Shown here: positions 11,454-22,302 of the stretch, piece by piece
Numbering within the stretch: position 1 is the first letter of the stretch
Layout: every line of letters starts with the position of its first letter
Origin: Paraphysomonas bandaiensis
Taxonomy: Eukaryota; Chrysophyceae
DNA length: 64,000 nucleotides
Direction of reading: 5' to 3'
Assembly: GCA_965644295.1 (NCBI GenBank)
Contig: CBFFRP010000186.1
Span: forward strand, 1 to 64,000
Program-made: the position numbers and the translations under genes
Notes under the pieces: generated by a model
Database searches by the model: none
Seen by the model: only the letters and a program-made list of their open reading frames with translations
Told to the model about the DNA's origin: nothing

Positions 11454-13142
11454 CAAATCATCATCGTTATCATCATAGTCAATTTCTTCGCCACTACCAC
11501 CACTATCCGTATCTGCTTCTGCTCTCAAGTGACTCAACAATTTGACTTTGGGTTGATGTTTACCAGTTCCCGGGATTTTCCTAAAATGACCTGGATTAGA
11601 CGACTGATTCTTCTGTGGAGGCGCATTAAAAGACGGTTTTGGTATCAAACTGAATCCTAATCGAGAACCCATCTTCTTAAAAGCTTCATTAAGAATTACC
11701 TTATCATGTGAAAATTTACAATTCTTCTCTTTGCAACCACCTTCCTGAGTCATCTGTCTATAACATGGTGACTGTTCCATATCTTTCACAACTAAGACAC
11801 TGTTTTCCTCCTCACTGGGATTATCCTTATCACTACTTCTTTCAAAAGATAAATCATCTGCTCCTTCTGCTGAATTCACAGTTTTCACATCCCCTTTCTT
11901 CTTAAAATTAAAGCGGAACCTCCGTTTAAACTGCTGGTGCTTCTCGTCTAACTCTCTCGTAATCTTCAAATGACTAAAGAACTCAGTAAGAAATGCTTGT
12001 ACAGAGGCAAAATTCTCCACTTTCAGAAGTCTTCTCATAGTATCCTTCATGCTAAATGGAATCAACCTCATGAAAGTCTCCAGAGAACCCCCATTCTTAA
12101 TTGTTACTAATGGAATACTTTCATACAAACCATTACTTTTGCACGCATCAACCAAGAATTCATAACGCTGTGTAAACTTTGTTTCAAGAATGCATAACTC
12201 CTCATCAACTCTCTTAAAATCCTCCAACTTATCCATATACACTTGGTACGCAGTGCAAGATTTTAACAACATATCATTAAATGCGACTACATCCAGTGGC
12301 CTGATATCATGTTTTACTGCAGACATTATATCAGTTATCGAAGCATCATTACAACTCAAAGTAGTTGGATACACATGAGGAAATAACCCCATTAAAGTAT
12401 GCTTCACAGTCTCTTTGGCTCGACCCTTGATCAATATGAATACTGAAGGAATTGGCTGATCATAATTGCACTTCTCAAACTCAGCTATATCCTCAAGAAA
12501 CCGCATGAACTTATCCAAATCAATTTCCGAAAGCGAAATCGTTCTCTTATATGACTTGTCCTCAGTTGTCAACATAATCTTCTTGACTTGCCTCTTCTCT
12601 GCTTCAGCAACCGCTTCCTGTACCGTTTGTAGCGTTTGTCTCTTATCCTGACGGGGTTGCACTATACTGCTCTCCTCCAAAATACTCTGAGTGGCATTTC
12701 TAACTCCCTGTCGAATAGCTGTCTCAATTTGTGACTGCAATAGAGCTGGATCAATGTACTGCTCTGTATGATGATGAGTAATGGGTCCTACATTAACTTC
12801 AATACCCCTAGAAGTAGTTGACGCATCTTCATTATGAATTATATTCGATATGTCCTCCTCACGAGGTACCACTTCATCTAGACCTACAACTGAAGCTGCT
12901 GGTGAAGTCCTCCGAGATCTTATCTCTTCGACTGCTGTAAGACGTTGAGTAACTTCAACTCGAAACTCATTGAAATTCTCCTCCTGCCTTAGCTGTTGCT
13001 GGTTAAGCTGATGCATGTCCTCCCGAAGCTGCTGGTTCTGCTCCTGCAACTGCTGCTGAATGTCCTCCCGAAGCTCATCCCTTAGCTGCTGAAATTGTTG
13101 ACTGAACATGTTGACCATGTCTTGGAAGCCTTGAGGCTCCAT
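11451..13142 (-). CDS. gag: Ty3/gypsy Gag protein
   Basis: 563 residues starting at ATG 13142, 97 bp inside the 5' LTR boundary. The N-terminus (residues about 10-75) is glutamine-rich and heptad-like, probably a coiled coil. The middle, from about residue 190, has the helical look of a retrotransposon capsid (TVKHTLMGLFPHVYP and following). Near residue 460 there is a CCCH-type zinc motif (C-x9-C-x4-C-x3-H, CYRQMTQEGGCKEKNCKFSH) rather than the common CCHC knuckle. The C-terminus is basic and then strongly acidic, ending just before the readthrough codon. Role: forms the particle and packages the RNA. Confidence 0.88.
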   Translation of the reverse strand: MEPQGFQDMVNMFSQQFQQLRDELREDIQQQLQEQNQQLREDMHQLNQQQLRQEENFNEFRVEVTQRLTAVEEIRSRRTSPAASVVGLDEVVPREEDISNIIHNEDASTTSRGIEVNVGPITHHHTEQYIDPALLQSQIETAIRQGVRNATQSILEESSIVQPRQDKRQTLQTVQEAVAEAEKRQVKKIMLTTEDKSYKRTISLSEIDLDKFMRFLEDIAEFEKCNYDQPIPSVFILIKGRAKETVKHTLMGLFPHVYPTTLSCNDASITDIMSAVKHDIRPLDVVAFNDMLLKSCTAYQVYMDKLEDFKRVDEELCILETKFTQRYEFLVDACKSNGLYESIPLVTIKNGGSLETFMRLIPFSMKDTMRRLLKVENFASVQAFLTEFFSHLKITRELDEKHQQFKRRFRFNFKKKGDVKTVNSAEGADDLSFERSSDKDNPSEEENSVLVVKDMEQSPCYRQMTQEGGCKEKNCKFSHDKVILNEAFKKMGSRLGFSLIPKPSFNAPPQKNQSSNPGHFRKIPGTGKHQPKVKLLSHLRAEADTDSGGSGEEIDYDDNDDDL

Positions 13143-13239
13143 GGCTCAATCACACGAAAACTAAACACACTTATCTCTTGGGCTCAATATATATTAACTT
13201 GGTACAAATATACTGCTAAGCTAAGCTAAGTAATATTAC

Positions 13240-13878
13240 TGTAACTTTTCTGTGCCCGCAGATGACTCACAAACCGTGACTCAACTCTGAATGGACCAAG
13301 AAAAGATGATCTCTTGTCTAGACTCTACAACCCACCAAAATAGTATCCGCCAGCGGGCTGCGATACTGTCCAGGGCGCAACGACGGGCGCACTGCCAGAA
13401 ACACTAACAAACCGTAGGTGCTCTTTAAGAAAAGTAAATTATAAAGTCAGCGACAAGAATGAGCAAACACCCATCTCGTTCAACGTAGATCAACACTACA
13501 CTACGATCAACACTTCACACTCGAAAACAATATTCACGTACTAAAACCAATATTCACATACGAAAACTTCGACTATCTACGAAATCACGTATTTTGTACT
13601 AAAACTTCGAAGTTCTGGACTTCAGTCCAAATCGAATATGAATCGCCGTCAAAAAACTGAAAAACGTATCTCAGCTACTAAACTGAAAACCTCGAATGTC
13701 GTAAACTGAAAAGGTAACTCCCAAATACAGTGAATATACCCTGTATATGACAACCTCTATATGCATATGTATACCATATATATACCATATACTGCTCCAG
13801 ATATATACGATATATACACACTATATACAGCACAGTATTCTATATACAAATACACGCAGTGTATACTGCTGCGTGACA
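13240..13878 (-). repeat. 5' LTR (639 bp)
   Basis: Uninterrupted copy of the LTR. It carries TATA-rich palindromic stretches at 13741-13830 that are plausible promoter sequence. It shows the empty target of the 2,484-bp unit at 13659-13665. Confidence 0.93.
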
Positions 13879-14027
13879 GTGTGCATATCACAGCATACAT
13901 TGACTTTACCCTTAGCAGTTGTAAGATGATATACACCGTCATTTGAGTTGCCTCTAAGCCTTGATGAACATGTCTGTGCAGCATCAGAGAGGGAGATGAG
14001 AGTTAGAAGCAATGATACAGTTAACAT
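13879..14027 (-). pseudogene. Secreted fibrinogen-like protein, 5' part of interrupted gene
   Basis: ATG at 14027 opens a signal peptide (MLTVSLLLTLISLSDAAQ), followed by the start of a fibrinogen-C-like domain: Cys, then DGVYHL, then NVCCDMHT. The reading is cut by the retrotransposon after the target duplication. The remainder resumes at 1841 as DKGGWTQ; across the junction, counting the duplicated 4 bp once, the frame is preserved and the CDM-x-D-x-GGWT family spacing appears. This is direct evidence that the element landed in a coding exon. A TATATATATGTATG tract sits 13-27 bp upstream of the start. Confidence 0.8.
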
Positions 14028-15366
14028 GTTAGTGTATTGCTATATATATGTATGTATTGATATAGTGGTTGCTCTGTGTGTCTATACAGAAGCTCTCTAG
14101 AACGTTTTATAGTTATAGGAATTCTTTTTTAAAAGAAAGGAACAGACAAACATGTGCATGTACTAGTGAAAGATACCTTTTCCAGCGTATCGGCATCCTT
14201 CGTATATTTTTGTTCAAAGATGCCTCTAATATTGAGACAACAATTATGTGTATTCTAGCCATAGTTATACTGCAGTTATATAGAATATTTTTGCTTCATT
14301 TTATTCCCGAAAAATAAGATGCGAGAGATGAGGAATTTTGAAAACAGGTACCCAGAAACCATAGATTTCGAATACGTCCACCAGTTGTACGTCCGTACGT
14401 CCAATCAAGGGCATATAACCAGTAGATGTATGTATCTGATGTCGTTTGGAACACAGTGTTTGGATATGTGTTTAGTATAGTACATCAAGCAGGCCATAGG
14501 TTTCGAACCACCTGGAAGGGAGTTCAAAACCTCACCCCTCTTTTTGGGTAGGATTTTTGTTAAGCACGAGTGTAGGTCCAGTAAGCTCAATATAATCAAC
14601 AGACATCAACAGTGTGGAGCAGATGATAACAGTTACATTCTTCATATCAGACTGAGAGCATTCTACAAGAGCAACCCGAAACAATACAAGTCTTAATATG
14701 AAGAAATATGAAATGGCGTTAATGTAACACGGTATTATTTCAACTGAGACATTAACAAAGAGAGCAGGGGTGGCCAACATGTATGCTCGTGCCGAATACA
14801 GGACATAGCTTTTTTATTTACTGGCACGATGCCATGAAAATGATGATATTGTATTGTCTATAGTAATTTAATTTCGACTGTCAAACTTACTATATGGTTA
14901 TAAATTCTCGTGTTTTACTTTAGTTTGCAGCGTATTGTTGTTGGAGTAACTACTCAGACACTTTATTATTTATATCGTTATTAATATTAAATTTCATTTA
15001 GTTACTACTCAATTTCTCAATGAATAGTATATATTACAAGAATAGACGGTAGATGGAGGTGAGTCAACGTGGTGGTACAAAATTATGCTTTATGTGCCCC
15101 ATTCTGAGCACGTACTAAGGTAGAGCCGGGTGGGTACCTAACTAATACTTGATTTAAGTCTCATACGTTATTTGCTACCTACTGAACCCAACTACTAGCT
15201 ACAGCATTATCACACGGTATTCAGCGCTGAATAGGCAGTGAGACCCCGAGTGGGGAACTGCTGAACTTAGCAATGTGTACATAGATAGAAGTGCGCGGTC
15301 GCAACACTCAGCAGTACCCACTAGAGGGCCGCACGCAGTGATTAGTTACGCTGTCAGTATGGGGCA
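14028..15366. other. Intergenic DNA without recognised features
   Basis: No open frame here matches a family I know. A minus-strand frame of 82 codons at 14532-14780 has a hydrophobic start and a few Cys but no supporting context. The right end is the breakpoint of the inverted duplication. Confidence 0.5.
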
Positions 15367-16401
15367 ACTAGAGTGCTGGGACAGATGTTCGATTATATAT
15401 CCTATCTACGTAACTCTTTTGGGCAGTGTGAAATATTCGGGATTGTAACTACACTGGAGGCGTGGCAAGTGGTCTGGTTGCCGGACACAGATGACTTTGC
15501 TGCTTCAAAAGACTTGAATCCACCCATATATGAGGATTTGCACACCCAGTTTCCCGTGGAGAGCACACTGGCAAGACAGCTCCATGGGAGCGCGGTGTAC
15601 CGTTATGATGATTCTCAGCTACTTCCCTTGATTGGAACAGTATTGTTGAAATCGATGCACTCTCAATATCGAGAGGTCTCGCTGCTCTCCTCACAAAGGG
15701 CTTACATCATTCTCTATGAGGACAATTGGCGTTGGGGCACGATTTCCAACACTGAATTAATCGAACACACGGCGATTGCACTTACGCTACCCAACTACGC
15801 GCCAAATCAATTAACAGTGTTGCGGCAATTCCACGGAGGGGCGGATGGTCAGGTTTGTCTCGCACTGACTAAAGATTTCAATTTAGTTGTTGTAAAGAGC
15901 TTTTTTGATGAGAGTCTTTGTGAAAAGGGATGGAATATATGGAGAAAAGTGTACGGAGAACGTGTGTTAAGTAGTAGATTGCTAGATTCACAGTGTCTCG
16001 TAATGCCTTTTGTTTTCCATTTCATTGAGCGAGAAGGATCAGTGTGCTTTGATTTTGACCTATCAAATTGGGGTAGAGTTGCGAACAGTGAGTCGCTTAA
16101 TGACGAGCGATTTGAAGCGTGGACGACGAAAATAAACAATTGTATTATGTCCTCTGGTATTACAGCGGAATGGGCGCTTAATGCAAGTGTCGAAAAGCTC
16201 GCTCGACACAGTTTTGTGCATGGCGATCTTGAGTGGAGACATGTTGCATTGCTTCCAGTCCTCAATGACAATGCGGATGATGTCATTGGTATGAATCCAG
16301 TACTTATAGATTTAGCTAGAGTCGAAAAAGTTGAATCAGAATCAATTGCTCTTGAGAGAATGCAAAAAAGTAAAGCAGACCTGATGTCAAAATTGACCTA
16401 A
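15367..16401 (+). pseudogene. REase-kinase gene, 5'-truncated copy
   Basis: This copy matches residues about 192-532 of the complete gene at 58707-60305 with only a handful of substitutions (for example D for N in SFFDESL, G for E in CEKGWN). Homology begins at ACTAGA, 15367, so the whole N-terminal third is missing, including the ExK motif of the nuclease-like domain. The kinase-like part is still open, with K in VVVKSF, the HGD motif and the LID motif, and the stop is at the same place. No in-frame ATG of the parent precedes it, so I treat it as a truncated duplicate; a kinase-only product cannot be excluded. Confidence 0.75.
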
Positions 16402-16673
16402 ACCACTCTACAATTTTATATATGTACTGTTGATAGTATACATGTTCTATATATATATGGGTGTTATTTAAATTCTTAATTAGTGTTATTGATGAAAATA
16501 GAATTAACATTGCTGATGTTGTTGACAACAGATGCAAAGCTGTTTATTGTATGCAAAGCGACATCGTGATTGAATTCGAGGTAGCGAGCGAGTATGGGTG
16601 AGACGTAGATTAGAGAGTCGTGTATCCTGTGGTGCGGTGATATCCATGGCTATGTCATGCCAGTACCTATTTT

Positions 16674-16949
16674 TTGCGGTGGAGACAGGTGCTTTCCCTC
16701 GATGAATATAGCAGACAATCCCTACTCCACCGAACCGGTACGATGAGCGTCTTGATGATGCTAGTGCTAGTGCTGCAACTCCTCACAAAGCAGCTGTGGT
16801 GGCATTATGCTCTCGGCACTTATGCTTTGTTCCTTCGACCTCATTCGATGGACCTGAACCCTATTGAACGTGTTTTATATTTAGCCAAGCATTATACTCG
16901 TAATCTTGTAGGTAGTGTTTCAGAGAAATGGGTTAATTTAGCAATGTAG
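16674..16949 (+). pseudogene. Tc1/IS630-type (DDE_3) transposase remnant
   Basis: Two conserved pieces of a DDE_3 endonuclease remain: LSLDEYSRQSLLHRTG, resembling the first catalytic Asp block, and FLRPHSMDLNPIERV, the block with the last acidic residue. The middle Asp region between them is deleted or unrecognisable, so it is inactive. It sits about 270 bp downstream of the REase-kinase stop, in both copies. Confidence 0.65.
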
Positions 16950-17030
16950 TAGGAAATAGGGAATTTTTGATTTGGGCATTAGACTTAAGTTAACCTTGCT
17001 CTACACGTAAGCCTTAAACTTACTTTATTT

Positions 17031-17146
17031 GCAGGGCCTGGTAACCATTAATGGTAATGGAATTAATGGCCATTAATGGTAATGCCATTATAATTGCCGG
17101 GAACTGGACTACCATTAATGGGCCATTAATGGTTACCAGGCCCTGC
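17031..17146 (+). mobile_element. 116-bp MITE with perfect 24-bp terminal inverted repeats
   Basis: Both ends read GCAGGGCCTGGTAACC inward and the inverted repeats match over 24 bp. The inside is made mostly of ATTAATGG and CCATTAATGG words, so almost the whole element can fold. Possible 3-bp target duplication TTT. The same element lies at 57965-58080 in the other duplicate. Confidence 0.8.
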
Positions 17147-17675
17147 TTTGATGCACACAACGTACTTTCAAGAAAGCATTTGACTATGAATGGGCAGAAC
17201 AATATCTGCTGCCTATATCAATATATACGTCGTTAATACTTCTTTCAATCCAAGGAACAGCTGTAATACATAGTAGAAAACTTGTAATGACCACCTTTGT
17301 TCTTTCTCATACAAATCTATATTTCATTCTGGTCGGTCGGAGAAGCATGGGATTATGAGTTTGATAGGTTCTTCCCCATTCCGACAGTGTAGGCTTGCTG
17401 TGTCAAGTTATGGCATAATTGGATGATTTACTAAGTTAACTGGACGTGTGTTCACTCATAAATCTTGTTATAAATTATATAATCAACATCTCTTCTCATT
17501 CATCAATTCATGTTATCTCTACGACCAATCATTTCTCGTACGATTTTGCATCGTCACTATCTTGTATGATCAATATATTATATTCAGTTTCGTTACTACA
17601 GTAGCTATCATGTTGATAGTTCTCATAATACAGTAAACCACTACTGTATTCTTCGACTAACGGTACTAATTCCAA

Positions 17676-18624
17676 TTCGACTACGGTCACACATGATTGT
17701 GACTGGGAGCCCGATTCTATATTGAATCCCAACAAGAGAATGAAGACTATCTATGTCGCTGAGCTGGAAGTAAGCTCATGGGGCCTCATGCATCGACATC
17801 CGGACACACAGACACTAGAGCGAGTCTAGATGCTTAGTTTTAGCATATCGTTCAGCTTAGTGAAGATGTGTGTCTATGATACGGTGGATATGTTGGAGTT
17901 AAGCATCTTATATTCAAGATGTGTGTCATAGAGTGCATATGTATGCATATGTGTGTGTATATGATCCGGTGAGGGCTTCTGTATGCAGATAGAGGCACTT
18001 GGAGTGAAGGGGTGAGTCATATCAGTGTACAGGAGGGTAATCACTGTATCAGGAAGGAAAGAAGATCACTCTGTCATACTCTCTTTAGAGGTAATCATCA
18101 TGATGGTTATAGTGGTATGCTTACCTGAATAATGCCCATTAAAATTACAGAAAATGACCTGAAATTTACACAAAAATTATACCTTTCTCCAATTTTCTAC
18201 CTGTTGACACCAAAAAAGCGCAGATTTTGATCCAAAATCATCCAATAAGTCCTAAAAAGTATGATTATGTACATATATGTACGGATTTTTAGGTACAGGT
18301 GTTTTTTTGGGACTGATTGGTCTGTATACCGTACACTGCCTGCTCTTATCATAGATATTTTACTATAAAAAAATAAATTTATACATAAATAACGGGTTTT
18401 ATGCACAAAATAGGGTTTTTATGAAGAGAGCCTGTACCAAGCTAAAATTCAGTTCCCGAATAATGTAAGTGTACAGCACTGAAGGTGTGCGTATGTATGT
18501 GTATGTATGTATGTATGTGTGTTTGGATGGTTAGTCATAGTAGGGGCAGGGTTTGTAAAGTGTACCACAGCATAAACGGTCGCTTCATACACTCTCGTCG
18601 AGGTGAGAGTGTGTCTGGCTGATC
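17676..18624. other. Intergenic DNA; TATG tract upstream of the transporter
   Basis: No gene seen. A TATG-type microsatellite of about 35 bp lies at 18490-18524, roughly 100 bp upstream of the transporter start. The stretch 18140-18440 is AT-rich and otherwise unremarkable. Confidence 0.5.
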
Positions 18625-19820
18625 ATGGATAAGGTCCAGAGGCCCAGTGCAGTGCAGCTGGTGGTTTTGGTGTGTTTATGTCTGCAGACGACAGGGTGAG
18701 ATACACACACAATACTCACATGACATCACATGCACCGCTACATGTACAGCATGTGGTATGGTTGTGTGATATGGTTATGCTCACACTGTGTGTTAGGTAC
18801 TGTGTGACGATGAATGTGTCCAAGAAAGTTCTGCACGAGTCGTATTCTAACACGGAGGTGCTGTTGGTGGCAGAAGTAGTTAAGCTACTTGTTTCTGGTT
18901 TACTTGTGATCAACTCTGCTGGACACAGCCCTTCGTCCATTGGAGCAGTACACATGTCTGATGGTACAATCGAGACATGGAATCTGAAGCGACTGCTCCT
19001 GCTGTTGTTGCGAGGGAGAAAACTGATCGTCCTTGTGGTGTTGTATTCCATTTCGAATATTATCCCGTTTTTCGCAATAGGACAAATAGGGGCTGCTGCA
19101 TTCACTGTAGTGATGCAGTTGAAAATATTTACCACCGCGGCATTCAGTACGTTAATGCTCTCCAGGCAATATTCTTCGACCAAATGGCGTGCATTGCTGC
19201 TTCTTGTGATTGGATGTGTACTTGTCTCATCTCCTATCATAAATGCTGGGCGGTCGAACATATCGTCGGTGGAAGGTGGCAATAGTGGTGACTCCAGCCC
19301 AGAGATGGTTACTGGTGAAATATTAGGTCTTTTGGCCACTCTTTTGCAGGCCACCATATCTGGATTTTCTTCAGTTTATTTTGAGGCTCTGCTGAAGGAC
19401 AAGGACGACAATACCACCATATGGGAGAGGAATTTTCAGCTGGCTTTCTACAGTATATTCTTCCTGTGTGCAATGACGGCGGGGGAACGGTGGATACATG
19501 TCGACTCCTCCCTCGCTCTCTCAACTGCAGGGGATAACGAGGGATTTTTTGTTGGGTGGACTGCTCTTGCGTTTGTGTTATCTTTACTGCAAGCTGGGGG
19601 CGGGCTGCTTGTGGCAGGGACGCTCAAGTATGCTGACGCAGTGCTGAAGTGTTTCGCGACGGCAGTATCTATCATTTTAACATCCATACTCAGTTTTTTT
19701 TTCTTAGGTAGCGACATTGACATGTTCGTGGCCATAGGATACATGACCACTGTACTTTCTATTTTCAACTACACGCTCGACCACCAACAATTGCCTCAAC
19801 CGACCCCAACTTCTAGGTAG
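18625..19820 (+). CDS. Nucleotide-sugar transporter, SLC35A family
   Basis: Two exons, 18625-18695 and 18797-19820, joined over a 101-bp GT-AG intron, give 364 residues. The start ATG at 18625 encodes QLVVLVCLCLQTT, the usual first helix of the family, and the join continues in phase into YCVTMNVSKK. The rest shows alternating hydrophobic helices (about ten in the family), with the conserved VVMQLKIFTTAAFSTLML block, ATISGFSSVYFEALLK, and VLKCFATAVSIILTSI near the end. Family members exchange a cytosolic nucleotide sugar for the monophosphate across the Golgi or ER membrane. Which sugar (UDP-Gal, UDP-GlcNAc, CMP-Sia) cannot be told. No KDEL-type tail. Length is normal for the family. Confidence 0.93.
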
Positions 19821-20140
19821 CGTGTAAATATATATCGTAATTTAGTGGTGTTGTATACAGTTATTTCCGTTATAGAAATAGTGCAGTTTTCACGATCGAG
19901 TAACATTAACGATGGTCCTGTAGCATTAGGTGGTCATGTTTGGTTGACGTGTTCCATCGTAGAAGTTCTGCCATTCTGATGAGTATAATACCATTGGTTT
20001 AGGCTAGGCATGTTGAAAAAATGTGATGAAATGCTTTTGTTAAACTGATGTGATATCAACAAAGCTTTTTATGTTCACAGAACTTGTGTTTATATCTTAG
20101 AGGCTCTAAACTATCAATGCAGTATATTAGATCGAAATAA
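19821..20140. other. 3' flank of the transporter
   Basis: AT-rich, no gene seen; presumably holds the 3' UTR. Confidence 0.45.
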
Positions 20141-20149
20141 GTGTATTTG

Positions 20150-20398
20150 ATAAAGGGTATCCGGGGAATGGGCCCACCTCAAGCATCCGGGCTATTCACC
20201 TTAAGGACAGAGAGCTACAATGGTTGTATGTTAGTTAAATTGTTTTGCCACACGCCAAATACTAAAAATCAGACGTTCACAACCGTATGTTTAACGTTAT
20301 ATAGTAGGATACCAGAGCTAGACACTAGATAGTTAAATTGCAATGCTAATTTACTACTGACTCATAAACGCCTATTGCTAATAAGAAGACATTCATTG
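20150..20398 (+). repeat. SINE-like repeat, copy 1
   Basis: Shares the blocks GGGCCCACCTCAAG, ATCCGGGCTATTCACCTTAA and the tail GTAGGATACCAGAG...ACGCCTATTGCTAATAA with the other copies in this window. The core hairpin (GCACCTTGGTGC) is missing here. Confidence 0.6.
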
Positions 20399-20879
20399 CT
20401 GATATCTCTTCTTGTGACATAATTCACACCACACACAAAAAATTGGTAAAAGTATCAGTAGTTTGATCACCTATACTAACGAGACACAATGTCGCTGTAT
20501 TGAATGAGCCATCTAGATCTAAATATTCTCTCTCCCAGTGATACTTGTGATCTCAATTTGTTTCGAGCGTGTATGAAATGCCTGATTCAGTGCTAAGTTA
20601 CGAAGACTTTGGCTATCTAGGAAATGGGGTGGGTTTGTGCAGGCAGAGTCGAGTTCGGCCAACACTCACCAAAGCCATACCAGTTCCTGCATATCAGCAT
20701 ACATGGCTTGATACTCACTCTGCATTGATACTACTCCTCATCACAGTCACTCCAACGCTCTTATGATCTTCTACCTCTTTTTGTAACTATGGTCTCTGAT
20801 AAATTTCTTAGGACTTTTCTGATCTTCGCCTAGATATTTCTTCCTTTTCTGCCCATCATATCTAAATATAATATAAGTG

Positions 20880-21135
20880 TCTCTTGTGTACATGTCTTTG
20901 GGCCCTGACAAATAAACAGGCACCCCAGAATGGGCACAATTCAAGGGCACACGAGGTATTGGGTTGCCTAATCCAGGCTGTTCACCTTAAGGACTCAAAA
21001 ATCCTGAAGTCAGCAGGTGTCAAGGGTATCAACATTTTGTTTTCTCACTGCATTTGCTTTGATAGAGCGAAAGTAGTTGCACCTTGGTGCTTGCGGTCAC
21101 GAACAAGCAGCGTTCGTAGCGTTATATGAAAGTCT
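20880..21135 (+). repeat. SINE-like repeat, copy 2
   Basis: Contains the 5' blocks (TTTGGGCCCTGAC, CAAGGGCAC, GGCTGTTCACCTTAAGGAC) and the core GTTGCACCTTGGTGCTTGCG followed by an ACAAGCAG arm. It ends shortly after GTAGCGTTATATG, so the tail is short. Confidence 0.65.
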
Positions 21136-21227
21136 GATTATTACATGAGTACGGTTGCGTACAGAAACTAGGTTTTATGTCTATAGACTAGCTAATAACT
21201 AGATTTGCTATATACTACTAGTGGCGG

Positions 21228-21395
21228 GCAACCGTCTCGGGACTGCTTGTGCATCGCTGCGAGCACCATGGTGCAACCATTTCGTAGCGTTAAATGGTAG
21301 GATACCAGAGACCAGTTAGTTAAATTCCATTCCAATGCTAATTTATTACAGACTCTTAAACGCCTATTGCTAATAATAAGACATTCACTACATCG
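21228..21395 (+). repeat. SINE-like repeat, copy 3, with inverted core
   Basis: The core (CTGCTTGTGCATCGC...CACCATGGTGCAAC) is in the opposite orientation to the tail (GTAGCGTTAAATGGTAGGAT...ACGCCTATTGCTAATAATAAG) when compared with copies 2, 5 and 6. Confidence 0.6.
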
Positions 21396-21501
21396 CCTTC
21401 TATATCTCAATAACAAAACTAACTAGATACATCAAATCGATGAACAAGCATGTTGAAGAGAAATGCCAATGCAAGAATCAACCCAACTGTGATACCCTTG
21501 A

Positions 21502-21942
21502 CTATGGGAGCAAACGTATATTCAATATCCACTTCCGACAGCTGTCCATATCCCAACGCCACCAGTATTCTGTATTCTTTATCGACCCATCCTTGTTGTA
21601 TTTAACAGGATTTAAGTGGTCGCACATTAGTGCGTCGACCGCATCAAAGACATCACGTTGAAATAGATCTTTCCGTTCCAAATACCTGGCCTCCTTCCAT
21701 TCGTCAGCTTCCGGACACTGCAAGAACTTATCGTAGGTTTCAGGTTCTCTGTAAGTAGACAGGTCAGTGATCAATGCATCATCACTTGCCTTACACATAT
21801 TCACGGCGTCTTCCCCACACAGAAAGTTGATCTCTCCTAACATGGGAACTTTTGTGATTACTATGAAGGTTCGCACCCTCCTACACCTGGTCTCTCTAGG
21901 CATTACAGTTTTCCACAACTGTATTCTTAAGCTAATGGTCAT
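21502..21942 (-). pseudogene. Ty1/copia polymerase fragment
   Basis: A minus-strand frame holds EPETYDKFLQCPEADEWKEA, which fits the conserved start of copia reverse transcriptases (spacing P-x-T-x(n)-SPEA-x2-W-x-EA). It continues with an E...L block and KYNKDGSIK, like the KxKRxxDGSI region. No catalytic YVDD box, integrase or LTR is visible, so this is a decayed scrap. Confidence 0.5.
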
Positions 21943-22302
21943 AAATCAAAAACCTTGAAATATGGCATTAAATTGCTTGCAAACAGTAAAACTCAACACC
22001 ATGTTGTTAATTGTGACTTTCCCAGAAGCTTTTGACCTAAACATTTACTGTATTGTCAACTACTGTAAAAATTCGTACAGCTAATTTGTTGACAGCTTAG
22101 TGATTATTATCACAAGTATATATATTTAATTCTTAGAGAGAAATGTTGCGCTGCAGGGGTATGGTCAGGATAACTCAAGAGGACGACTCACATAGGGAGC
22201 ATGATAAAGTTCCATATAAGACGAATAAACATATCAAATTATTCGCTCATTGAGCATTAGTGATTTCATATCAAAGGGAATCAAACTATTACGTCATGTT
22301 CG
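21943..22302. other. Intergenic, 3' flank of the RNF213-like gene
   Basis: AT-rich, no gene or repeat recognised. Confidence 0.45.

Larger units (their letters stand above)
1842..13878 (-). mobile_element. Ty3/gypsy LTR retrotransposon, complete, with nested insertion
   Basis: A complete minus-strand LTR element. LTRs of 639 bp lie at 13240-13878 (5') and 1842-7448 (3', split by a 4,968-bp insertion); without the insertion the element is 7,069 bp. LTRs begin TGT and end ACA in element orientation. The flanks carry a 4-bp target duplication GTGT (1838-1841 and 13879-13882). The two LTRs differ at one position I can see (T at 2053, C at 13451), so insertion was recent. Gag and Pol are open. 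Order protease, RT, RNase H, integrase identifies Ty3/gypsy. The sequence next to the 5' LTR (GTAATATTACTTAGC on the minus strand) lacks the usual TGG of a tRNA 3'-end primer site. The insertion falls inside a fibrinogen-like gene. Confidence 0.95.
15367..17675 (+). repeat. Inverted duplication, left copy
   Basis: About 2.3 kb nearly identical to the reverse complement of 57435-59741; paired positions sum to about 75,108-75,111, so indels are few. It holds the truncated REase-kinase gene, a DDE transposase remnant and a 116-bp MITE. Similarity fades after about 17675. Confidence 0.88.

Noticed and set aside
14490-14525. GGTTCGAAACC on the minus strand as a tRNA T-arm
   Set aside because: The flanking bases do not form the T-stem and no anticodon or acceptor stem could be folded around it.
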